A DNA stretch of 64,000 nt from Notospermus geniculatus (Eukaryota; Nemertea; Pilidiophora; Heteronemertea; Lineidae). A model generated the notes under the pieces. The model was not told the origin of the DNA and made no database searches. It saw only the letters and a list, made by a program, of their open reading frames with translations. The stretch covers positions 94,005-158,004 of the forward strand of contig NMRB01000391.1 in the NCBI GenBank assembly GCA_002633025.1, given 5' to 3'. How positions within the stretch are numbered: position 1 is the stretch's first letter; every line of letters starts with the position of its first letter. Made by a program: the position numbers and the translations under genes. Shown here in pieces: positions 1-11,600 of the stretch.

Positions 1-2785
1 TACCGGTTTATGTGGCATCATGGATTAATGTTCCCATGCCTGAGGTACATTTATTCAATTACATTTTAAACGTCATATCTTCGCATTGTGTTTCTCAGGC
101 AAGGTTCCAGTAATAATATTTTATAGCATAGTGATAGTTAAATAATGTGATGAAACCAAATCCTCTTGCAGAAAAGGCTGACGGCATTGCATGTATCCCC
201 TTGTCGTTATCATCTTAGAGTGGAGAATTGTACTGAAGGATTTTAACTCTGCAAGGACTCAGTCCCAACTGTTGAGGGATACATTACATGTAGGTTCATC
301 GAGAGTTTACAGAAGTCCTTTCGGCAGGGAATGTAGCTCATAGAAGGCATAACACAAGCCAACGTACATGTATGTTGATCATTCTGGTGGAACCATTTCT
401 GCGGGGGAGATCCCAGCCAGGACTTTGCGTGCCCTTGGCATTGGACACTGACCTGCTCCTCTCCCAATCGCAGAGGTCAGACGGTTTCACCTTCTGAGCA
501 TCATAAAATGCTGAATGACACGACACTGCGGAGGAGTTTGCTAGACTCTGGTCCTACTACTTGAGAAAACTCTCCACAGCTTGTTGCTGACCAATCCCAA
601 GAGAACAGAAGACAAAGGAGATGATTTCTGTTTGATAATACATTCACCACCTGGCGATTTCACTTGCAAGTTAACTCGCAAAGAGCATTAATTTTTACTT
701 CCACAAGAAAACTCTCATATGGAGAAAGCACGTCAACTGATGGTGGGAAGATTAGCAGACGACGCTGGTAGAACCCAGATGATGCAAATATGAAATTTGA
801 CTATCCGGGCGTATTTGGTACAATTTGACAGCATGGAACTCATAAAATTATATATGATGCAATCAATGCAAGACATGAATGGATGACAGTGGAAAAATTG
901 TTGACATTCACATCCCACTGAGGGATGTTTTTCATGAACCGTTTTGGTTGAGATACGAAGGGTGACCAAGTTTATTCCAGCAATGTGCCACTAAGTCAAC
1001 GGCAGACGATTTGCACTAGCCATTATTACGCATTCTGTTTCGGAGTGAAATGATCGCAGCAGTGGTGGTGGGTGGCCGGAAACCTTATGTTTGCATTAGG
1101 AAGACTTGCACTGTGGTGGCCAAGATATATGACTAGCGGGGGACGTCTGAGATAAATAGCTTGTCGTACATCGGAACACTGAAGGGCAATTCACGAAAGT
1201 ATACAGTGACATGTAAGTTCTAAATGGAAAGATGAGTTACACTGATAACCAAACATGTCTCTTGGCATTCTGAATGGCCACTACATTCAATAGCACGGCG
1301 TGATTGGATCCGGTATGGTCATAGCCGGACGTCACAAGAATTTACTGGGGGGATTTCTTTTTGAAGCCATTTGAGGAAGTTTGAGGGAAGTGGGAACATG
1401 TGCTGTTGTGACCACTGCCTGTTGCCTGATTAGAAGACAAAAAAGCGTTTGTTATTGGCCAAATTGTTAGATATGGACCTTCCGGTCAGTTAATGGTTGC
1501 ACTATGTTATCTGCAGCTTTTAGTCGATTTTGGTGTCAGTGCACCACAGTTACACCATTCCATTAACTGGGTGCATCATTCTACCTCGGCAATGAATGAT
1601 GAGGCATCAGTGGAACATTCTGAACCGATTTGACTTCGTCAAATTGACAAGCCGTGATTTTAATTGCTTCTCTCTATTCGATGATGGGCACAGACATCTC
1701 TTTCAGGGCAGGAGGATATTGATCCACCAAAAGTGACACACCAGCACCAGGATTAGGCCTACGAGAAATTCAAGAGCAAGACAACACCGTACGCGCATCC
1801 ATGGTACACCTGGGGTTCGGACTCACGCCATGTTGGAAGTTAGCATTGCGACTGATGAAACTCGACTGGAGCTTGGCCTAGTAGAAGTTCACTACATCAT
1901 CTGCAATCAACCAGCCACCGGATTTTTCTGCAGTCATAAGTTATATACGACTTGGAAACGTGTTACTACAAAAATGGTCTCGCATTGTTAAGTCAATGGT
2001 TGGTCAACTTCTGATCTGAAGTATAACTCAAAAGAAACACGCGATGCTAAGTGTTTCGGAATTGATATTAAGAATCCTGGACACGACTGGAACCCATCAG
2101 TCGTGGCTTTTTTCGATGAATTCCATTATAAACGAAGTTTTGTCACAATCTTTTGGCTCGTCTGCTTCAGAGGGTCGATGGAAGAGGCAGCATCATGAAG
2201 AGGACACCCTCTAAACGTGTCACAACGTCTACTTAGCAGTCTTGTTTGACAGGCGAAGCAATAGAATTGGTTTCATATCCGCCTACCATAACAACAAGCC
2301 ATTATGTGAGGTTTCCACATCAAAGTGATACTCGCAGACGTTACAATTGCAACGGAAATGGGAACGGAGAGTGACGGCCACCATATCGGCCGCTCTGCGG
2401 GTGACTTGATGAGGACAGAGACTGGACGAAGTTGGAATCGATAAACTGCTTTGTGTACCTTTGTCAAGGTGGACAGAGGGATTATCTTGGACGATTAATC
2501 CTTCTGAGTTCTCTTGCTGGGAGATGCAGACATCTTTGTCCAGATAATACCCATGGCAGACAAGTTCGGATTGCACCGTCTAGCACTTATGATAGTTAGT
2601 CCTCAGTCGATAGATTGGCAAAGTTGTTGTCACCAAATAAGAATGGCTTTCGTCACCGATTTCACCAGGTTGCTGGTGATTTCATTAAAACTTTCGTTGA
2701 TTCGTCTCTCAGTTAACGGAATAGGCGTACACCCATTCGATTTCGAAGTTACGTGTGTCATACAGCCTAAATCGACAGCTGTAGT

Positions 2786-3150
2786 TGTATTCTTTTAGCA
2801 CACGGAGAAAGTCTGTTCCGAAAGCTAGTGTGTTCTTTTGAGCACATGGAGAAAGTCTGTTTCGAACGCTATTGGTATTCTTTGAGCACATGGAGAAAGT
2901 TTGCTTCGAAAGCTATTGTATTCTTTGTGCACATGGAGAAAATCTGTTTTGAAAGCTATTGTATTCTTTGTGCACATGGAGAAAATCTGTTTTGAAAGCT
3001 ATCGTATTCTTTGTGCACATGGAGAAAATCTGTTGTATTCTTTGTGCACATGGAGAAAATCTGTTTTGAAAGCTATTGTATTCATTGTGCACATGGAGAA
3101 AATCTGTTTTGAAAGCTATTGTATGCTTTGTGCACATGGGGAAAGTTTGT
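2786..3150. repeat. Tandem repeat, unit about 43 bp, about 8 copies
   Basis: Unit contains TTTGTGCACATGGAGAAA followed by TCTGTTTTGAAAGC. The left units are more diverged than the right ones, and one unit near 3,025 has an internal deletion. As 43 is 1 mod 3, one long ORF reads the unit in three frames in turn; the minus strand is open too. Confidence 0.93.
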
Positions 3151-4504
3151 TTATGGTAGCTTATAGAAGAGGTACAATGCGTAGGACTGTTCAGTTTTTC
3201 TCAACTCGTTTTGCCGTTTGCAGATGTCGTACACCGTGCGCACGATTACCTTCTGCAGATTGTTTCATACATTTTTCAAATCATCCTCGCCTGCAATCAT
3301 GACGGTTCGTGCCAGTGTCACCAGAATTCGTCTCTAATAACATCTAAGGTTCGCCTTAGAGANTACAGTTCCCCTCCCCGTCTCAATTTATCTGAAACAA
3401 TGTTCCACTTGCGTCTATTTTCTCTATGACAAATTGGTTTTCCATTTATTTTTTACATGTTTCACTTAATGAATGGACATTCTGGAAGACTGACATAGAG
3501 AATAGATGAGCTCTGCAGGCGACGTATAAAAACGCGGATGCAGTTCTATTGTCTCATAGTCCAATTGCATATCAAACATGAAGCGATCCAAATATTCCAT
3601 GTCATATTACTTTTTGTGATCGATCAGACATGTCAGACAGAGCTGGCAGTAGATGCGCTCGGCAGATCAAGTTCGATACAGCTAGTCAAGATGGCGTACG
3701 GATCGTTTCACCTGCAAGATTGAGAATCTATATTCGATACCATAGTACGGATTATCAGTCAAGCAAAGAATTGCTGGACTTAAGTCTGTTTTGCTTCCTT
3801 TCGTTAGATCCAAATAATCCTACGCTGTTGCAGTAAATCAGCGTCTAAACATGATGTACATTACCAATGTCAACACCTCCAGGCAAATTGCAGCTGACTT
3901 CTTACCACATCAGAAGTAGTTGTTGCGTTGGTTACTTTGAGTGTTTAGACCCGTAACGCTGTCCCTTCTTGACCTCTGCTTCCACTGAGATAACTTTCCA
4001 ATGGTTACGGGTAATACTGAAGCCACTAATGCATTTATTGTTTCATGAGTAGGCTGTACCTTGGAGCTGGACAAACACAATTATTTGTTCTGCGAAGCTG
4101 GGTTTTCTGCCCTCGGCACAGCCGACCATAGATTCGGAACGAGGTTCGTGTGCGATTAGCTTCCACAAGGAGAGACCAGTGATGGCCTCACTGGTGGATT
4201 AATTAGCTAGACTTTGAAGTCCTATTCCGCAAAAGATCATCTGATTTTGCTCACATCAATGGAATGGATGGTGCATTAGCTTATCCCGAGTGTCATGCGG
4301 AGGCGCTTCACGTCCGCTGTTGGCGTGTACTACTCGATTGCTACGTTTTTAGTAATTTCTAAGATTTTCACACTGGTGATAGAACGATTGTGGTTCTGTC
4401 ATGTCTGTATCTGGTTATATTACCCGTACTAAAGTCTGGCGAGAGGCACTTTTTGGCAACCACAGAACCATTGAAAACTGTGAGCCGTGTGTGTCATTAG
4501 CCCT

Positions 4505-4933
4505 GTTTACACTACATAAAAACCCGCGTCTCACCCGGACTTTTTCTGTTTACACCTGTTAAAAGCGCGGGTCTAATAGACCCGGGCTTTTTGAACCCTC
4601 CGATTTCGAAGGGTTTTTGGAGGGCTTAATTTAGACCCGCGTCTCCTGCGGGTTTTTTAAGTAGTGTAGACGCAATAGACCCGGGCTTTGTCTAGTTCTT
4701 GAACACCGCGACAGGTGGCGTGTCTTGTGGGCATGCGCGGTAAAAAGCCAGCACTCCAATTTAGCGCCTCCTCTTCGTGAAGAGTGCGTGCCAGTAGCGA
4801 CCCTATCGCCGGGCGTAGCAATTAAGTTCAGCTAGATTTTAGTAGTGTAGACGCTCGCCGGGTCTCAGGCGGGTTTTTTTCAGGCCCGGGCTTGACACGG
4901 GCTCAAAAAGCCCGGGGATTTCTATGTAGTGTA
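4505..4933. mobile_element. Fold-back / MITE-like element
   Basis: Imperfect terminal inverted repeats: TTTACACTACATAAAAACCC at the left and the complement of GGGGATTTCTATGTAGTGTA at the right. The interior is rich in repeated ACCCGGGCTTTTT and GTAGTGTAGACG modules in both orientations. No coding capacity. Confidence 0.7.
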
Positions 4934-5198
4934 ACCACTGCTATTGTTCTCAGCTGAGTCGAAAGTCTTCGATTACATAAGTTACACGGCATACGGACAC
5001 GCTGGCTAACAATGGCTTCACGGTCGTGAGCCCTTTATGAAGCCTTTGTTATAAGTTTCACACAGGTAGTTATAGGTTGCCATTGATTCGCTTACAGTCT
5101 TTTGTTATCACTTATGTAAGCGTCAACCGTAACAACAATCGGTCAGGATCAGTCCGACCATGACGTAGGCAGTGGGCGTTCGGGTGTTTCATTTACTA

Positions 5199-5326
5199 GG
5201 GAGTTTTCGCAAAGCCCCCGAAACGCCAACGCGAACGCCAAACCCATTGTTCGATGTCACGAAGAAAGCACCGAACAATAGGATAGACGTTCGCGTCGGC
5301 GTTTCGGGGGCTTTGCGAAAACTCCC
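5199..5326. mobile_element. Hairpin MITE, family A copy 1, TA-flanked
   Basis: 128 bp, TIR starting GGGAGTTTTCGCAAAGC, arms about 40 bp, flanked by TA on both sides. Same length as the copy at 54,454. Confidence 0.85.
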
Positions 5327-5380
5327 TACTGAATGAACCACCAAATGTGAAACTACGGTATATTCTCCCGTCTGTTTATG

Positions 5381-5422
5381 TTTGGAGGAATTATACTGAG
5401 TATAATTCCAGATTCCTCTAAG
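5381..5422. repeat. Ultra-short palindrome with 7-bp direct repeats (family 1, copy 1)
   Basis: 42 bp starting TTTGGAGGAATTATACTGAG, imperfectly palindromic. GTTTATG flanks both ends (5,374-5,380 and 5,423-5,429). Confidence 0.8.
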
Positions 5423-5850
5423 GTTTATGGGTATAGAGCAAGAGGAATCAGCGTATTGCGTGCGTTAGGTTATCAACTTATGGTTTAAAACCAATTGAAT
5501 ATATTCATGTATAAATTGTTTCTCGATCTGCTTCAACAACGTGGTTTGCGCCAAATGGAATCAGGCGGCTTTGACATAAGGCTTTGAAAAACTGAGGGAA
5601 CGTGTGCATGAGGATGTAATACAGCTTCCCCAGCACCCTGCAGTCGGAATGGATGATGTTCTATGCTCCACAACAACAGGTGGACTCGATCGAAGATAAA
5701 TACGTTCATAGGGTTCAATTGACGGTTATCTCCGATCGTACATCGTTGACAAATTAGTAATATAATATAATAATAACAGGAGTCGTCCTCAAGAAAATTT
5801 CGCTCATTTTCGACCCCAACCGGGGTCGGTATTCTTCAGTCTGGCACATT

Positions 5851-5976
5851 AATGGGTTTATATGAATAAAGACTAGCAAATGCCTTTACTTCAAATTTGT
5901 ACTGCATTGCTTAGTGCATTTCTATTGCAAAATTCAAGTAAAAGCATTTGCTGGTCTTTATTCATATGACCCATTG
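5851..5976. mobile_element. Hairpin element, ATTCATA-end group
   Basis: Inverted repeat with arms of about 45 bp; right arm reads TTTATTCATATGACCCATT, left arm is its near-complement. Confidence 0.75.
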
Positions 5977-8596
5977 ACGAATTAGTCAAAGCAAATGGTG
6001 TGAGTGTGAAAAACACTTGAATCGGACAGACTGCCGCTTTCCTCTCGGCATGCACATGCAGTTGTATTCAGATCGACGTAGAACCGAGAAAAACAAAATA
6101 CTAGTATCATGATATGTATGTATGCATGCAGTATTTACTCGTTACATCATCATACAAAACCCCGCATAAAACCCGCAGGCATGATCTAGGATGAGATAAG
6201 GGCTTCGAACGATACACTAGTTCTGAAGAGTGCCATCAAATCACACCCGCGCATTTAGCGCTGTCCCGTCAAAAGTAGCAAAATACCGGGAAAATGGAGT
6301 TCGGAGGATCAAGGGTAAGTCAGTGCGGTTCATCACGTTTTACCATTATGGCCAGTGACCTACCTTAGAACATTTTACCAATTCGATGGCTTGGCACAAA
6401 GGCAACACTTCGTATTTACGGCATGTACGGAGCTGGTGGTGGTACATGTATCTTCAAGTTGATGTTCCATTTTGATTTCCCAAGGAGTGAGCAGGCGGAT
6501 TCATGTTTCAGGTGTGAAATCCGTTCTGGTGGCTTTGGAGAAATGATTTTACTTCATAATGACTGTTAGGTCGGAATGAAAGACCTATCGTGTTCAATTA
6601 TTCCCAGCGTTACTATCCATGATGTTCTATTTAATTTACCGCTATCGATTTAAGATGGTGATTATTCACCAATTGCAGCTAGAAAATAATTTACTGCGGT
6701 ACTGGTCTCGTCTGTAGGGGGCTCTGGGCGCTTTCTACGATTGGACTGAAGGAGGGGAGTAAATACGTTCCGAAGGAAAGCAACGTACTCTAAAATCAAT
6801 GGCTGTTTGCACCTACGTATCTGCTTTTGCTTAGTCTAGCAAGAATTCGCAGTCTAAACAGGTGAAATCGGTGCAATTTTCCCCGTAGCTTTGCAAAAAT
6901 GTCGGTGACGTAACGATCTTTGGGCCTACCTATATCACCGCCTAAACCCTCCGAGGAATCTTTATGAGTTAGCTTTATGTTGCCTCATCTGTTTTCATCA
7001 TAATAGAATGCCAAATCGAATCATACATGTAGATACACTCTACGTATGTTCATTTGGCTGGTATGATTCTTTCCCAGACTTCTTATCAGAGAAAAAGCAG
7101 ACTGACCGGTGAGTTGTCCGCCTTTTTACGAGATGCATTTACTTGCCGAAGCACGTTCTCTTGCTAATTACCCAGACGTACCGACCGTAAGAATTCACGG
7201 AGGTCTTCCTACGAAACCATCTCATACAGGGGTAAATCAATGTCGGCTAATATCCTATCAAGATGATCAACTTCTTGACTATTACCTTTGGTTTATGGCA
7301 ACGCTTATGTTCTTGACAAATTCTTGCACTTTCAATGATTGGTCTTGATTCATTAGGCTTACAGCCTTGGGAAGATGATACACACACAATAAAGACGGTA
7401 AATCTTGGGCTGTTTCTTGATTCGTGATTCCCCAAGAGCATCTCAGACAAAACGGCGAGAAGCTTGACAGATGCTTCATGCAGTGACCGGTAATGGTCAC
7501 CGTGATTGTCGAGGAGACTTTGGAATACTCTACTGTCTATTCGGTGTCGTTGGTTGATGCAACAGCTAATCTTAGCATAGAGCTCTCTAGAAAAGAACTC
7601 CTTCAGAGACTGCGCCGAAGATGACACCACACTTTGTGCCATTCTAAGATGTCTCTAACTAGCTTCGGCTCCGATTCGCAGTTTGACGAGTTGTCATGCA
7701 CATCGTGCCACTTTATCCTTGGAAATGGGCGGAAGAACTTTTGTGGTTCATGATTCATTCATCAGAGGGTTTTTGAAATCATGTTAGGAATGGCTTAAGA
7801 CATCCCACGCATTTAATGCTTTATTTTAGGACATCTGAAGAGATTCCAACAGCCGAGTCTGTTGATATGTCAGCCATTCATGGCTAACTATATTTGGTAT
7901 CAATCTACGTATCAAGGGGAAAAGAATGGAACTGTGTCTTTGGCGCGTTCGTTCCATTTATAGGAGAGGCGGAAGCATGTCGTGAATCACATAAACAGCC
8001 ACATCCAATTACATCCAAGTCCCTGCTGAATAAACCTGTCGTGCTTAGTAGAATCTTTCCATTATAAAAGTGAGGAATGACCTCCAAAGTGGGCAGGGAA
8101 GAAGGGTTTGAAGTCACAAGAATGCCATCCTCGTAGTTGTCAGTAAAAAACGTCGTTGGTGCAGAAATTGGTAACTTGGATTATGAGCTTATGGATTGGA
8201 AAGTACAGTCTATCGAAGACAAACAGGCGGAAAATGGATCGGGTTACAATTGAAAAGGAATGAAAGGTAAAAGGGAGTGTGACGTGAAATACGTCATAGA
8301 GTGGAAACCTGTTCTATAGCGTAGGCCCTTTTCACCTGGCAACGGATGATGGCCTCAGTGATTTGAGCTTCTAGTAGATCGAGCTCATCCAATTAAACTT
8401 GATGTTGGCCCAAACCCATCCGCTTAGGACTCATCTTGTGAAATTTAACTGGGTATGGCGGCCAATGTAAGTCATTCAAGGCATAACCGGTTTTTTACCC
8501 TCACCAAACCCGTTTGGATCTCGTCCGTCACGTTTCTGACGTCCGTGTCCCCCTTTCTCGTTGCAGGGACTACTTACCGCAGTGTGTGATTACGCT

Positions 8597-8675
8597 ATGC
8601 ACATGAGGAGGCAGACAGTCCAACAAATACTCATGGGATTATTTCTGGTCGTCTTGGTCGTTGCTGCGGAAAATG
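8597..8675 (+). CDS. nAChR exon 1, signal peptide
   Basis: ATG at 8597, with a second in-frame ATG at 8603, then a hydrophobic core reading [14 protein letters not shown]. The exon ends GAA AAT G before the donor gtaagtac at 8676, i.e. phase 1. Both exon 2a and exon 2b enter in the matching phase. It lies 7.5 kb from exon 2, so assignment rests on phase and signal-peptide character rather than homology. An acceptor-like ctttctcgttgcag ends at 8566, so a 5' UTR intron may lie upstream. Confidence 0.75.
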
Positions 8676-11600
8676 GTAAGTACTTGAACAGCGCTGGGAT
8701 CCAATTGCCAGCGGTAATCGAGAGGGGTGATGATGCTGTGGTGCAGGATCGATGAGCTACAGCCAAAATCGGAAGGGTGGATGGTTGGGTTGGCTTTAGT
8801 TCTACGAAGTCCAAATGGACCTAAAAAGTCCAGGCCTACAGTTGAGCACTCTCTTCGACAACCTTCTCTTCTGCGAATCGGATGCAACTACCTTCTGTAT
8901 TGTGTAATTACGTCATGCACACAGAATATCAACTAAAACGAGCTTAAACCGTGGATTTGTTCACCATCCTGTTCCCGAGTGACAGACTCCAAAGTCTGGT
9001 GTCCATGGTGACAATCTACGGATCGCTCGTGAAGTCATATAAAGTGCGCCTAAAGTTAAGATCACAGCTGTCATCCTGTCACTATATTCCGTTGAAAAAC
9101 CTCTGATATTGACAATAGGATAATAGCTTATTTCAAATCAAATGAAGAATCCGAGGCAGTTTGATCGAGACCGTCGCGTAGATGGTCTGGCAATGGTAGC
9201 GAGGATTTTGGATCGGGTAAATACGCATATATTTGCTCACCATGCCAGCAGCATGGACGGACAAGGGGGAGATTTCTGACTACCGAAGGTTTCATCGATG
9301 CAAGGGGGAAACGTGATGATCTGCAAAATCCTTACGCAATCTCATATACCACGGCGAAATGTCGACTGGGGACTTCCTACTATTGTGAATCGGCCGATCT
9401 TACCACTGTGGATGGCCGTTCACATGCCTTCTGAAAGAGGGTATCCACTGGTTTGTCCCATTTTTAGGCAGCCTAACATTACTTTCAAGTACTCTAAACA
9501 GCCAAATAAGAACTTTGGACATGCCGATCTCGACATTGGGGATCGTGAACATGCCTTGTAATCAACAGACGTACAAAACTGTTGTTTTGATTAAGATGAC
9601 AAGACCGAATGTTGATAGCTTTCATGGCAGGCAGTCCCAAAGTGGTCATTATTCACAAATTGACAGTGGAACTCTCTTGGGCCTGCTGAGGGACTTGTCA
9701 GTGGTGAGATTTATGCCACGGCGACAAATTGGTGTCAGGGTTCGATCCTCGATGGAATCTGAAAGAATGGATTTCGGGGTAGTCGAGCTGTTGGCGACGA
9801 CGGTCGACATTCGCACCGGTCAGTCATCCAAATATTGACCACTCAACGTTGCTGAACTTCAAGCTCAGAGGTCAACACGTCAACACTTGACCAGGAAGGA
9901 AATCCTCCACGGCCGGCGGGTTAGACCTTTCCATATAATTATTTACACTATGGGTTGGCGATTAATGCCACAGATCAGGTGCTACAACGTGTTGTCTGAA
10001 ACTCTCCCGATGTTTACAGATAATCACCTGTTGACCCCGCCACCTCTCCGCCCCACCATCAGCTGACTGACACCTAATGGGATTTCTTATGCCTCAGCTA
10101 TGGATTTCATATCGACCGTTCTATCCACTTTCTTTATTTCATTCCAAGGCAATTTCTTATGATGGAATTCATGGTTGAGTGAGCGATGAAACGGAAATGG
10201 CATTTGAGCGTGAACACCGTCGGGTTAGCCCGACTTTTGTGGCAGAGAACACTGCGGATTTGACGTACCGAAAGTTGTCAAACCGTTACCGAGCGCCAGC
10301 CTTTCGTACCGAAATATGTTTCCCCATCTTTCATGTACATGCATGACATGTACTCCCTGGTTTCAAGGGACGTATCGAGGTATTTTGATGCCACGATCTC
10401 ATGGGCGTGGGTAGTGGAAGCTTGTTTCAAGAACGAAGACGAATAACATCCAACCGTCTGTTGATAACCCACGTTCTAAAATACTGTTCCATCAGTATTG
10501 CTTCCAAAAAAGAACGATGTCCGTCACATTTATATTTTCGGATCGCCACTTAATGCGAAATACACAAACATATTATCAATAGTCCTGTAACCTAATAAAT
10601 GGAACATTCTTTAGCTCTTAGGTTGACAGCTTGATCGATCATGGGAGGATGTCAGAGAATGTTTACAAATATAACGCCATATCCTTTTTCTGCATTTATG
10701 CAGTCTTCTCTAGAGCTCTTGTTTCTAGTTCCAACTGTGTCTGCTTTTACCAGGATTACCAGTTCGACCACCCCATAATCTTGTACTCCTTTTTGACTTT
10801 GACGTCTCTTCTCTAACCACAGCAGAGATGACCCAACAAAGTCACATCCATAAACACAGAGCAATGGCAGTCCTTTAATGGTGCTCATCAAAGACATTGG
10901 CAAGATATTGGTTTTGCCAAAGCGTGTCTTCATAGTAATATGTGGTCTTGAGATCAAGGCAGCATTATAACTATGATAAGAAGCAGTTTATAGGTGGCCG
11001 AGTGAGTGGGATGGTCCTGCTTTCCTTGATGTACGGTTGCCTGCAATGAGAAAATGCTGCCAACCAGAAAAACAGCGATTAGAACATTCATCTTAATGTT
11101 GATCACTGTACTACTCCGTCTTCTTCGACAAGCAGAAGACTTCCTTTTCGGAGTCCGTCAATGCTACTCTAACTCTAACAGTAACAATCCAAGTGATTGG
11201 TCCAAACCAACATCATGACAAACCTTCGCAGAATATTCTTGTAAAATCATGCGGCGGTTCGGTGTTTTCGAACTGCCAGCTGGGTATCAGCTGGAACCCA
11301 ACGCCATGCCTGTAGTGACGTAATACTCGGTGACCATTGGCATGTCAAATTTTAATAGTAGGTCTACATGTACATGCCAGTGGTCACCGGGTCTTACGTC
11401 ACTACAGGCACGGCGTTGGGTTCCAGCTGAGTAGGCTGAGCAAACACTCATCTATTGTTGTCGCTCTTTGAAACCCCTCAGCCATGAGGCCAATCGGTCA
11501 AGACCATCTTGCTCGTATAGGCTTGACCATTGCATTTGGTGTTCACGCTTCACGCCAATGAATTGCCCTTCGATGTGTAGAACTACATGTATATCCTAGA

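Larger units (their letters stand above)
1..8596. other. No gene recognised; repeats only
   Basis: Upstream of the nAChR signal-peptide exon. Only short ORFs without family features. It holds the 43-bp tandem array, a fold-back element at 4.5 kb, a hairpin at 5.2 kb, an ultra-short palindrome at 5.4 kb and a hairpin at 5.85 kb. Whether it contains the receptor promoter or UTR exons cannot be seen. Confidence 0.6.

Noticed and set aside
2786-3150. CRISPR-like array
   Set aside because: Units are contiguous with no unique spacers, and the DNA is from an animal genome.
2901-3302. 133-codon ORF with apparent protein repeats
   Set aside because: Generated by a 43-bp tandem repeat read in three frames.
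7247-7642. 131-codon ORF on the minus strand starting MAQSVVSS
   Set aside because: Begins with ATG and looks helical, but no family motif and no supporting splice structure; this length is expected by chance in 64 kb.
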